From: Rugalucina vietnamica
Taxonomy: Eukaryota > Mollusca > Bivalvia > Lucinida > Lucinidae
Reading direction: 5' to 3'
Assembly (NCBI GenBank): GCA_964017185.1
Contig: OZ024875.1
Location: forward strand, 50,175,986-50,239,985
Length of the DNA: 64,000 bases
The stretch's first letter is position 1, and each line of letters opens with the position of its first letter. Positions 51,159-61,255 of this stretch are shown here, one piece after another. The position numbers and the translations under genes are program-made. The notes beneath the pieces were generated by a model. It did not search any database and was not told the DNA's origin. It saw only the letters and a program-made list of their open reading frames with translations.

Positions 51159-52515
51159 AGGGTCGGTTGACCTACTTTCCATGGTTCAGTGATTTTGCCT
51201 TATATCTTGACACTCAATTAGTATATTTTCTTACTTCTTTCAGATTATGAGTTAGTATGACCAGGCCTTTGACCCCAATATACTTATAGGTCACTGTGAC
51301 CTAATTTCACGGTTCAGTGATTTTGCCTTATATCGTGACACTCAATTAGTATATTTTCATACTTTTTTCAGATTATGAGTGAGTATGACCAGACCTTTGA
51401 CCCCAATATACTTATAGGTCACTGTGACCTAATTTCACGGTTCAGTGATTTTTCCTTATATCTCGGTACTCAAATGGTTTATGAACAAACTTCTTTCAAA
51501 GTATGTTTGCGTATGACAAGACCTTTGACCCTGAAGTAGTCCTAGGTCACTGTGACCTAATTTCACGGTTCAGTGATTTTGCCTTATATCTTGACACTCG
51601 ATTAGTATATTTTCATACTTTTTTCAGATTATGAGTGAGTATGACCAGACCTTTGACCCCAATATACTTACAGGTCACTGTGACCTAATTTCACGCTTCA
51701 GTGATTTTTGCCTTATATCTCGGTACTCAAATGGTTTATGAACAAACTTCTTTCAAAGTATGTTTGCGTATGACAAGACCTTTGACCCTGAAGTAGTCCT
51801 AGGTCACTGTGACCTAATTTCACGGTTCAGTGATTTTGCCTTATATCTTGACACTCAATTAGTATATTTTCATACTTTTTTCAGATTATGAGTGAGTATG
51901 ACCAGACCTTTGACCCCAATATACTTATAGGTCACTGTGACCTAATTTCATGGTTCAGTGACTTTGCCTTATATCTCGGCACTCAAGTGGTTTATGAACA
52001 AACTTCTTTCACACTATGTTTGCGTATGACAAGACCTTTGACCCTAAAGTAGTCCTAGGTCAATATGACCTAATTTCACGGTTCAGTGATTTTCCTTTAT
52101 ATCTCGGCACTCAATTGGTATATGAACATACTTATTTCACGATATGTATGAGTATGACAAGACCTTTGACCATAAAGTAGTCCTGGGTCACTGTGACCTA
52201 ATTTCATGGTTCAGTGATTTTGCCTTATATCTCAACACTCGGTATTTTTTCATACTTCTTTCTGATTATGAATGAGTATGACCACACCTTTAACCCAAAC
52301 ATACTTATAGGTCAATATGACCTAATTTCATGGTTCAGTGATTTTGCTTTATATCTCAACACTGAATGGGTATATGATCATTTTTCTTTCACATTATGAG
52401 TAAGTATCACTAGACCTTTGACCCTGCAATACTTATAGGTCAGTGTGACCTTTTTTCACGGTTCAGTGATTTTGCCTTGTGTCTTGGCACTCAGTTGGTA
52501 TATGAACACACTTCT
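51159..52515 (+). repeat. 128-bp satellite with an ERE-type palindrome per unit
   Basis: Eleven tandem units, mostly spaced 128-129 bp, each have an inverted repeat of AGGTCA with 3-bp spacing. Nine are exact AGGTCANNNTGACCT (starts 51288, 51416, 51544, 51672, 51801, 51929, 52057, 52309, 52437), one is GGGTCACTGTGACCT (52185) and one is decayed (51159). Other constant parts are TTCACGGTTCAGTGATTTTG and ATTATGAGTGAGTATGACC. There is a two-unit alternation (CAATATACTTATAGG versus TGAAGTAGTCCTAGG). Confidence 0.93.
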
Positions 52516-52697
52516 TTCACAATATGAGTGAGACCTTTAAATCTTAGGTAGTTTTAGTTAACTTTCATGGTTGTGATTTTGCCTTATTGCATCAAGGCAA
52601 AAAAATGTGAGCATAATGCTTTGGGTTACTGGTCGGGTTTGGTCTTATGCTTGACAAAGGTCAGAAGCAGTCGAGCACGCTGTCCTGCGACAGCTCT

Positions 52698-52757
52698 TAT
52701 TGGTATATGCAGCAGATCTCAGGTGAGCGTTTACAGGACCATTGGTCCTCTGGTTAG
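52698..52757 (+). mobile_element. Family C copy 2, 3' end
   Basis: CTCAGGTGAGC (inverse of the 5' arm), then GTTTAC and the hairpin AGGACCATTGGTCCT. It continues the copy interrupted at 49246. Confidence 0.85.
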
Positions 52758-52763
52758 ATTTCC

Positions 52764-53160
52764 AATGGCGCCTGTGGCTGAGAGGTTAAAGGTGCTGATT
52801 TCATTACAGCACTTAATAATAATTTGAGCCGCCTCGTGGGAAAACCAACAATGTGGTTTCCGAACAGGTCCGACACAAACCGGCCTTCACAGTAACAGAA
52901 AAGAGCTAGAAGCTTGAAATTTTGGATTTAAGTAGAAGAGGAATTGTGCTATCCCAGTAGCGAAAACAAAGGCGCTGATCAGCTTCGCGGTTACCGCGAA
53001 GCTGATCTGCGTCTTTGTTTTCGCCTATGCAGATTGTTGGTTTTCCCATGAGGCGGCTCATTTGTACAACCCACCACTGTGTCTGGTGTGGGTTTGAGCC
53101 CTGTACAGGGCACAGAAATAATCTTAATATAAATCATAAAAATGAATAAAAAAATCTAAT
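52764..53160 (+). mobile_element. tRNA-derived SINE-like sequence split by MITE A
   Basis: Head TGGCGCCTGTGGCTGAGAGG and box A-like region (52764-52824), then MITE A copy 8, then box B-like GTGGGTTTGAGCCC (about 53085-53098) and an AT-rich tail. The halves make one tRNA-related sequence when the MITE is ignored. Confidence 0.6.
52825..53060. mobile_element. MITE family A, copy 8
   Basis: Full-length, subfamily 2, with a perfect GATCAGCTTCGCGGTTACCG-type core, inserted inside the tRNA-like sequence. Confidence 0.92.
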
Positions 53161-53382
53161 TGAGAATGTGTTGAATGTTGAAGAATAATTTGTGAAACTG
53201 CTTCTTATAAATACATGTACATTCAACTTCAATGTCATTTCCACCAAATATGCAACCATGTCATTTTATAACACACATGGATAGGAGAAATATTAAAATT
53301 TAAGATTTATAAAATGTATCAATGAACTTTCTTTATAGCACCTTAAGCTTGTATAATTGTTATAGTGGAAATTATTATCATT
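53161..53382. other. AT-rich spacer
   Basis: Nothing recognisable. Confidence 0.4.
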
Positions 53383-53460
53383 ATTTTTTTTTTTAATTCA
53401 GTTTTACGTCCCTTTCAAGATTATTTCTGCTCATATGAGAGGGATAGTGGAAATTAAACC
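53383..53460 (-). mobile_element. SINE S2 tail fragment
   Basis: A T run followed by AATTCAGTTTTACGTCCCTT is the 3' end of the S2 SINE (compare 30182-30230); the tRNA head is missing. Confidence 0.7.
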
Positions 53461-53470
53461 ACAATACATA

Positions 53471-53706
53471 TGAGCCGCCTCATGGGAAAACCAACAATCT
53501 GCATAGGCGAAAACAAAGGCGCAGATCAGCTTCGCGGTAACCGCGAAGCTGATCAGCGCCTTTGTTTTCGCTACAAGGATAGTACAATTCCTCTTCTTTC
53601 TAAATCCAAAATTTCAAGCCTCTAGCCATCTTCTATGACTGCACATGCCGGTTTGTGTCGGACCTGTTCGGAAACCACATTGTTGGTTTTCCCACGAGAC
53701 GGCTCA
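53471..53706. mobile_element. MITE family A, copy 9
   Basis: Full-length, subfamily 2, ends TGAGCCGCCTCATGGG / CCCACGAGACGGCTCA, perfect hairpin core. Confidence 0.92.
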
Positions 53707-53717
53707 TATATTGATAA

Positions 53718-53880
53718 GGTAGTGTGGTGGCTCAGTTTTAGAGCATCAGACTCAAAGAGCAAGAGTTATGAACTTACTGCCCACATGTTACAGCCTTGTT
53801 TCCCTGAGAAAGAGACTTAGAGCCCACACTAATAGCCCCTATAGAACTGGGTTAGTACCTAGGAAGCAGTGACTCCACTC
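53718..53880 (+). mobile_element. tRNA-like SINE remnant
   Basis: AGTGTGGTGGCTCAGTTTTA and GAGCATCAGACT resemble a tRNA 5' half with box A. Box B is not clear. Confidence 0.45.
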
Positions 53881-54227
53881 TGACATGGTTGAAAAATTAT
53901 TGGGCGAGACATTCAGAGTTAATTCCAACAAACAATTTAAAATACGTAGTACTTAATGCAAAAACACAAACAAAATCAACTTTATTATAAAATACATTGT
54001 GCAAACGGAGATGTTTCCGTAATGGACAGCCCTTGATAAATCTAAGTCCTCTTTCAATATCTTGAGAATTGATTGACAGAATTTGACAAATTTTGTTTTT
54101 GCTTACCGTATATTGACAATATTTAAGCTTAAATAGACTAGTTATATGCCATTTTAATACCACAAATATAATTTGTGCTCAGTATAGATTGGTTCTTTTA
54201 TTAGGTCACCCTCTAGGCATCATATAT
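53881..54227. other. Unassigned sequence
   Basis: A minus-strand open frame of 88 codons (53897-54163) has no recognised similarity and no strong splice context. It is left uncalled. Confidence 0.35.
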
Positions 54228-55034
54228 TTATACCCCCGGCATTTATGCCGACGGGTATATAGTTTTCGCTTTTCCGTTCGTCCGTTCGTATGTTCGTTCG
54301 TTCGTTCGTTAGTTCGTTTCTTCGTTCGTAATTCCGGAACGTTCGTAGAATTTATGTCAAAGTTTTGGTTAAAGTTTCTCTAGAGGTGTGTATCTCATGA
54401 ACCAATGGTCAGAAACTATTCATATTTGGACCATAGGTACCCTATAGGGTTTGCTTTGTTTCCATGAGTTCGGACCCCAGGGTCCATGCCCGGGGGTGGG
54501 GCTGGAGGTCAAAATCTAGGTCACCTTTAAAATGTGCTGTTTACAATGTTAATGTTTCTTCTCTTAAGTTCATATCTTAACAAACAATCATAGGAATGTA
54601 TTCTTATATAGTTCATAGATACCCTTTAGGGTTTGCTTTCATATTCAATGTCACCAAATCCTGGTTACCGTCCCCAGGGGTGGGGCTAGAGGTCAAAATC
54701 TAGGACACATTTTTATATGATATATACCACGATAAACTTTCTGTAAGTCTGTTTTCTTGACATCCACTAAGTCTTGCCAGAACGCATTCATACTTAGACC
54801 ATAGGTACCATGTAAGATTCAGACTCTAGGGTCTATGTGCGGGGGGGTGGGGCTAGAGGTCAAAATCTAGAACTTCTTTAATAATTGTATTTTCTGTACT
54901 TTTTTTGTTATCATGTTAAGAAATCATTCATACTTGCCCCATAGGTACTCTATAAGGTTTGCCTTGTTGCTAATGACATTAGACACTAGGGTACATGCTG
55001 GGGGTGGGGCTAGAGGTCAAAATCTAGGACATCT

Positions 55035-55077
<43 letters not shown>

Positions 55078-55530
55078 AGAATGACATTCTAATTTCATTT
55101 CAGTCTAGGACTGAGGACCTGACCCAAAATGTCCGCGCTTATGTCCTAGATTGGGTATACACGTCAGCTCTGTATACCGCTCTAAAATAGATATGTCATT
55201 CTAAAACTACACTTCCCCATGTTTGTATGTACATTGTAAACAGCACTTTACACTGCTTATTTCTAAAATGTACTTGATGAGGGTGCTGTCTTTCGTTGGT
55301 GATGTGAGGTTCAATGTCAGGGGTGAGCATGTGCCGGGTTGTTTAGGTAGGGGGTAGGGAAGGGGGCTTGGTGGTTTCTAAAATGTACTTGATAAGGGTA
55401 CTGTTTTTCGTTGGTGATGTGAGGTTCAATGTCAGGGGTGAGCATGTGCCGGGCTGTTTAGATAGGGGGTAGGGAAGGGGGCTTGGTGGCTATCAGCCGG
55501 GGGTATACGTGCCTCTCAGGGCACTTTTTC
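54228..55530 (+). mobile_element. Hairpin-ended repeat family D, copy 2
   Basis: The 5' stem-loop ATACCCCCGGCAT-tt-ATGCCGACGGGTAT precedes GTTCGTTCGTTCGTT and units with GGGGTGGGGCTAGAGGTC and AAAATCTAGG. A T run follows (about 55028-55076), then GCCGGGGGTAT (inverse of the 5' arm) and a GTGCCTCTCAGGGCAC hairpin. It matches 9107-10285 in the opposite orientation. Confidence 0.85.
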
Positions 55531-55675
55531 TAGTTTTTCATGCAATAGAATTGTTTGGTTAGAAGTTGTTCCAAAATTCCTAGGGCTCTACCTCTACCTC
55601 TGCAAGAGTTAGACACAACAAATGCAGAAGCTTTGTCAATGTTTTTATCTGGATAACCATTATTTTGACTGTCAC

Positions 55676-55965
55676 CCATCATGATAACATGTCTGTGAAA
55701 AATATACCCCCTTGAACCCCAATTTTATATAGTAAAACTGGGGTATACAGGGGTATTCCTATTTTCCTTACTTTTGATGCAAAACATAGATTACGGGTAC
55801 TCATTAGAGCCGCCTCAGCGCTGAGGCGGCTCTAACGTGTACCCACTATCAATGTTTTGAGTAAATATATTAAAAGTAAAAAAAATATCAAAATAGTTCC
55901 ATGAAATTTTCAAATTTTGCTACTGAAAAAATTCTCTGTATATTACATGGGCGTGTTTTCGTAAT
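55676..55965. mobile_element. MITE family B, copy 6
   Basis: Full-length. The centre is a perfect palindrome of AGAGCCGCCTCAGC and its inverse, larger than in the other B copies. Confidence 0.88.
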
Positions 55966-56051
55966 GACTTGGACATGTTTATTAGAGTAAAGTCACAAGA
56001 GCCCCTGTCTTTTTTGTTGTTGTCCAAGTAAGAAGTTGTTTGATGTGAATT

Positions 56052-56322
56052 TTGTTACATTACGAAAACTTGCCCATGCAATATACAGAGATTTTTTCAG
56101 CAGTAAAAATTCAAAATTTCATTGGAAAAATTATCTGATATTTTGAATATTTTAGCTCAAAACATTGATTGTGCATACACCGAGGCAGTTCTAACAAGTA
56201 CCCACAATCTATGTTTTGGAGCAAATATAAGAAAAATAGGTATACCCCTGCATACTCCGGTTTTGCAATATAAAAGTGGGGTTCAATGGGGTATACATTA
56301 CAGGCACATGTTTTTGTGATGA
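56052..56322. mobile_element. MITE family B, copy 7
   Basis: Full-length, CATTACGAAAACTTGCCCAT to GGCACATGTTTTTGTGATG, with the inverted ACAATCTATGTTTTGGAGC core. Confidence 0.88.
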
Positions 56323-56661
56323 AAAGTATAACATACATTTATGCAAGTTACTGACCTACTTAAGTTCTGACCAGAGTTTGCATGTGACAAAAACAAAATA
56401 AATAAAAAAATATAATAAGGTAATAAAGATTTACAGTATGTTCTTGAATTTTGTACTTAATTATATTGCATGAAAATTTTTAAACACTTGTGAAATGAAT
56501 TAAAAATGCTTCTAGAATGATATAATAATTGTGATTGTTGAAAGATTGTAAAATTATTATGCTTGAGTTTGTTAAATGACAAGCAATATTATGCTTTATA
56601 GAGTTAAAAATGCCAAATTATTCAAGAACATTATAGAAATGTACTTTGACTTTCAGTGTTA
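56323..56661. other. AT-rich sequence, possible 3' UTR of the minus-strand gene
   Basis: AT-rich sequence immediately beyond the stop of the exon at 56662-56907. No repeats or genes seen. Confidence 0.35.
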
Positions 56662-59600
56662 TTAAAATGCATTTTTCTGTTTCGTGGAATCTTTTGTATT
56701 GTTGCCAAACAAACTTATATTTGTCCCTGCAGCTGTGCTCTGTGTGTGTGTGCATGAGTGAGGAATTGATTGGCTGCTTAATGCCACATCACTGAGCTGA
56801 TAAAGCTCCCTGAATGCCTGAGATGCAACAAAATTTGTGACAACGTACATTGGACAAGTGACAAGATGGAATATGCTTATTGGAAGCTGGATGGCTTTGG
56901 CTGCAACCTGCAGTGAGACAATAAACACATAGATTAATGCCCAGTTGATCCGGCTGCTATACTGAGAGGAACTAGAAACTTAAGTTTCAAACTTCCCATA
57001 GTTTGGTGGTTGGGCTCCGTAAAATCGATTTTTGAACTCTGGTAATTTCTTTCCTGCAATAAAAAGATTAGTCACAGCAGAATCTCCTTCAGACGGTCAG
57101 TAAAAAAATTAGTGGAGGGTTCAAATCGATTCTTACGGGGTTCCAACCCAAAGTATAATGATTAAAAAACTTAAGTTTCTAGTTCCTCTCAGTATAGTTG
57201 CCACACTCCATTTTGTCACATGACTTATGTGATGTTGCGTCAATTTACACTGTAAGAATCACAGGTATATGCATGTAAAACTGATCACCTGTTGCCTGCC
57301 TAGGAAATGTGAATAGCTTAAACCCAGGATTGCCTTGGTCAGGGGAAAAATTCTGGAAAATGAAATTTTTTCCAGGTCGGGGAAAAGTCAGGGAAGTTTG
57401 CATTGAGTCTGACAGTGAATTTTGAAAAAAAGTGCTGAAAGTCCAGGAAAAGTAATGGAATTTCAAAAATTTATGGTCTTTGGCCATGTTGATAGCTATT
57501 TATTAGCTCACCTGAGCCGTTAGGCTCACAAGGTGAGCTTATAGGATGGCCATGATCCGGCGTCCGTCCGTCGTCCGTCTGTCGTCCGTCCACAATTTCA
57601 AAGATCTTCTCCTCTGAAACCACTTGGCCAATCAAAGCCAAATTTTATATGAAGCATCTATAGGAAGGGGGAACGAATGTGTATATAAGAAATCTAGGTC
57701 ACATGACCAAGATGGCCGCCATGCCCATATATGGTAAAAACCCTTCAAAAATCTTCTTCTCCAGAACCGGTGGACCGATTTCATTTAAGGATGTTCGCTG
57801 CTAACATTTGACATTTCGGAACTTCCGGTTTTTCTTTTCTTGAATATCTCGTAAACGGTTGCAGATATTTTCCTAATATTTTATATTTGGATACATATTG
57901 ATGATATGCATTGAATGAGCCATAAAAATTGTCAATCTAAGAAACTTCATTTTTTCACCCCATTTTCTGCAACTTTTCAGAAAATTTTAGTTGACAGTAA
58001 AATTTAGGGGGTAGGGTAGATTAAACTTGAATATTACACATCTTCAAATCAATTGCACTAGTTCGATGTTAATTTTAGCAGCAATATATGTGTACATGGT
58101 CTTCTAAGTCATTCGTTGTGTCTTTGGTGTGCTGGTTTTAAAATTTTAGGTGGTTTAATGAAATGGTGTTTTAGAAACAAAACAGTCGAAGAAAGGCTGA
58201 AAATGGCGATTTTCAAGTTGTTGGCTCTCTCTTATATGCTCACTACCCTATATATTTCTTTCTTTTATTCGAACAACATTACCAAGTTCTATGTAGTGTG
58301 AAAATACAAGAAAAAGTTTGAATCAACAAAAATGGGTTTGGCACATTTAAAAATATTGATTTTTTCCGACTTTTCAAGTATGGGGGTAGGGTTGGAAAAG
58401 GAATCGTAAAATTTTGTCATCCACTTCAAGTTGCAAATGTTTTTATGTTTTTGGTCCAAAGTAGTCTGCGTTACATAAATATTATGACTTTTGAAAGCAT
58501 TCTAAGTGTATTTTTGTTCAAGACAGGTATGTTTCAAAGAATTAAAAATTAAATTAATTTTACCAAATTTAAAACATGGTGCTCAGAGGTCTCATTCAAA
58601 GGCCTGTAGCTTGAAAAAATGCACACTACCCTATATTTATTTTGTTTTCAAATGTCTTGTGTTGTATTTTGGAATCGAAAAAGAGTGGTTAGAAAAAAAG
58701 TTTGAATACTTTTTCATTGGCAGCGAACATCCTTAAACTTGGCATGAAGCATCGATGGCTCAAGCACTTCAATGTGTATATAAATCATGGCCCTGTGATG
58801 ACCTTGACCTATTTTACAGCAAGGTCAACATAGGTCGCCAATGCATTTGAATGGGGGAAAACTTTTAAAATGTCATTTTAAGTAAAAGTCTTGCAGGAAA
58901 TGGGCAGTAGGACTGAATATTAATGATTCTGAAAAAATTTGCACCCCAGGGGCTCATATGCTCCCACCCCGGGGCAATATACATGTATATTATCATAATA
59001 TTCAAACATCATCTCCTCTGAAACCGCTTGGCCAATTAAAGCCAAATTTTATGTGAAGCATCAATAGGAAGGGGTAACCAATGTGTATATAAATAATCAA
59101 GGTCACATAACCAAGATGGCCGCCATGCCCATATATGGTAAAAACCCTTCCAAAATCTTCTTCTCCGGAACCGGTACACTGATTTCAAAGAAACTTGGCA
59201 TGGAGCATTGATGGCTCAAGTACTACAATGTGTATATAAATCATGACCCTGTGATGACCTTGACCTTTTTTATGGCAAGGTCAACATAGGTCGCCTATGC
59301 ATTTGAATGGGGAAAACTTTTTAAAAGTAATTTGAGGTGAAAATCTTGCAGGAATGGGTAGTTTGACTGAATATTAATGATTCTGAAAAAAAAATGGACC
59401 CAAGGGGCTCATATGCCCCCACCCCGGGGCAATATATACATGTATATTACCAAAATATTCAAACATCTTCTTCTCTGAAACCACTTGGCCAATCAAAGCC
59501 AAATTTTATGTGAAGCATTTATAGAATGAGGGAACCAATGTGTATATAAATGTTTCAGGTCACATGACAAAGATGGCCGCCATGCCCATATATGGTAAAA

Positions 59601-60173
59601 ACCCTTCCAAAATCTTCTTCTCTGGAACCGGTGGACCGATTTCAACAAAACTTGGCATGAAACATCAATGGCTTAAGTACTACAATGTATATATAAATCA
59701 TGACCCTGTGATGACCTTGACCTATTTTACGACAAGGTCAACATAGGTTGCCTATGCCTTTGAATGGGGATAACTGTTATTTGTCGGTTGAAGGGAAAGA
59801 CTTGCAGGAAATTGGCAAATGGACAGGATATTGATTATTATGAAGAAAAATAATGGACACCAGGGAATCATCTGCCCCTTTACTGGGGCTTTTTTCCATA
59901 ATATGCAAACATGTTTATTGGTATATACGTACAACAGATCTCAGGTGAGCGTTTACAGGACCATTGGTCCTCTGGTTTCTTTGAGGGTTTCACAGACTCG
60001 TCTTTTTTCTTTAGTTTTACTGCTCATAATTTCTTAATTAGTATATAAAGACTTTTGAAAAGAATTTTTCTTTTAATTACCTTGCTTGTTATGTAATTGA
60101 TTTCCTTCTTGCGATCAGGCTTAAAAGCAAGCATACTTTCTGTATTCTCCTTTTCTCCTCTGACAATAAATTC
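56662..60173 (-). CDS. Partial unidentified gene, two exons (hydrophobic C-terminus)
   Basis: I do not recognise the product. Exon at 60173-60081 (93 nt; acceptor AATAG, donor GTAATT) encodes EFIVRGEKENTESMLAFKPD followed by RKKEINYITSK, all in phase 0. Exon at 56907-56662 (acceptor CTGCAG) also starts in phase 0 with VAAKAIQLPISIFHLVTCPM, continues YVVTNFVASQAFRELYQLSD and ends at a stop after about 81 residues. The first part of the last exon is hydrophobic enough for a membrane segment; the tail is polar and Ser/Thr/Asn-rich. Codon use and splice context look like host coding sequence, unlike the surrounding repeats. Joining the two exons is inference. Upstream exons would lie to the right, possibly beyond the window. 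An 88-codon single-exon ORF from 56928 is the alternative reading. Confidence 0.5.
56957..57196. mobile_element. MITE with ATACTGAGAGGAACTAGAA ends
   Basis: Terminal repeats ATACTGAGAGGAACTAGAAA and the inverse at 57167-57194 continue through CTTAAGTTT. Inner arms GGTTGGGCTCCGTAAAATCG and the imperfect inverse also pair. TA at both borders suggests a TA target. Confidence 0.85.
57502..59976 (+). mobile_element. Hairpin-ended repeat family C, copy 3, complete, with a nested MITE
   Basis: The 5' stem-loop starts at 57506, followed by GTCCGTCC tracts and long tandem units (CCATATATGG at 57725, 59129 and 59586). The 3' end has CTCAGGTGAGC and AGGACCATTGGTCCT at about 59940-59972. The TTAA MITE at 57789-58732 interrupts the first unit. 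This is the most complete family C copy in the window. Confidence 0.87.
57789..58732. mobile_element. TTAA-flanked MITE, family P, copy 2, nested in family C
   Basis: Ends GGATGTTCGCTGC / GCAGCGAACATCC with TTAA at 57785-57788 and 58733-58736. On either side the family C sequence resumes (GATTTCA ... AACTTGGCATG). Its sister is at 3706-4591. Confidence 0.92.
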
Positions 60174-60229
60174 CTATTTACATGTATATTATGAATTTTT
60201 TCTGCTAAAGAAAATTGATAACATGTAAA

Positions 60230-60435
60230 TTATGCATGGCTAAGTGGGTATCCCGGCTGCAGACAATGTTACTCCAGCCTCGACCAGAACAAGATCAAAC
60301 CATCCCAAGAAGCTAAGACAAATCTCTACATCTACAGACACTTTTATATAATATTATACAGCTTCTCCCCCTTGTGGAACTCACTTCCAGCTGTCCTAGC
60401 TGAGGCTCCTGACTTGGTATCCTTCAAGCAGTAGC
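60230..60435 (+). pseudogene. LINE C-terminal fragment
   Basis: Frame YSFSPLWNSLPAVLAEAPDL followed by VSFKQ-stop is the RT C-terminal signature. The upstream part is frameshifted and the copy is truncated. Confidence 0.7.
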
Positions 60436-60441
60436 TTTCTA

Positions 60442-61213
60442 GCGTCCGTCGTCGTCCACACTTTTCAAAGATATTCTCTGAAACTGCTTGGCCAATAAAA
60501 GCAAAATTGTATGGGAAGCATCTATAGGAAGGAGGAACCAATGTGTTCATACATAATCCAGGTCACATGACCAAGATGGCCGCCATGCCCATATATGGTA
60601 AAAACCCTTCAAAAATCTGAACCGGTAGACCAATTTCAACGAAACTTGGCATGAAGTGTAAATCTTGACCTATCTAATGGCAAGGTATTTTAATTTAATT
60701 TAATGCTTTATTTATTTAACGAGGATTCCTAACAGCCCGGCCACTAGTAGGTCTCCTCTAGTGGCTAACTGGTTTCTAATGGCAAGGTAACCATGCAATT
60801 GAATGGGTAAAATTGCCATTGAAAGAGCAAAACTTGCAGGAAATGGGCAGATGGACTGAAAGTTCAAGATTCTGTTAAAAATTTAGACCCCAGGGGTTGG
60901 TCTGCCCCATTCTGAGGCAATGTACATGTACACCTAGACCTCTATATAACACAGTTTGTTACAACATTGTTTTGGATATAACACTGATCACTGTTGGACC
61001 CAAATTAGATTATTTTTGCTTTATGTCTATACATTTTACTCTTGTTATAACAGAGATTGAATCGCCTTCTGAAAAAAAAAAAAAATACCCGAGGGATTAT
61101 ATTCTGACCCTGCTCTGGGGCTATATGCTTTATAATTGACCATTATAGTCAGACAAATTTATTAGCAGTATCAGACCTCAGGTGAGTGTTTACAGGACCA
61201 TTGGTCCTCTGGG
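60442..61213 (+). mobile_element. Repeat family C, copy 4 (5' truncated)
   Basis: Lacks the 5' stem-loop but keeps CGTCCGTCGTCGTCC, one tandem unit with CCATATATGG (60589) and the 3' end CTCAGGTGAGTG...AGGACCATTGGTCCT. It is interrupted by a small retroposed fragment at 60688-60774. Confidence 0.8.
60673..60789 (-). mobile_element. Short retroposed fragment with 15-bp target duplication
   Basis: TCTAATGGCAAGGTA occurs at 60673-60687 and 60775-60789. The 87-bp insert reads on the minus strand as a GC-rich head followed by AATAAATAAAGC and a TTAAA-rich tail. This is a short retroposon or a heavily truncated LINE. Confidence 0.85.
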
Positions 61214-61255
61214 TCTCTCTTTCCTATCACTGATTTCTACCTTTTCTATCCATTT

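Larger units (their letters stand above)
49242..52697 (+). mobile_element. Hairpin-ended repeat family E nested in family C
   Basis: The 5' stem-loop GCTCGACTGCAC-gaa-GTGCATAGAGC (49248-49273) is followed by a GTTCCCGT tract, then units of about 184 bp (TTCTAGAAGTCCATATCTTG, GGGGTGGGGCT), an unrelated 1-kb segment, more such units, and a 128-bp satellite. At the 3' end CAGTCGAGC (52668-52676, inverse of the 5' arm) precedes the hairpin GCTGTCCTGCGACAGC (52679-52694). The flanks rejoin as uninterrupted family C sequence (TTTATT|GGTATA), which demonstrates the nesting. Confidence 0.82.

Noticed and set aside
53897..54163. 88-codon minus-strand gene
   Set aside because: No recognisable family, no splice or promoter context, AT-rich chance frame.
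57245..57487. Minus-strand 80-codon frame rich in Phe
   Set aside because: No splice support or recognised similarity; the sequence looks like a dispersed non-coding repeat (TCAGGGGAAAAATTCTGG type).
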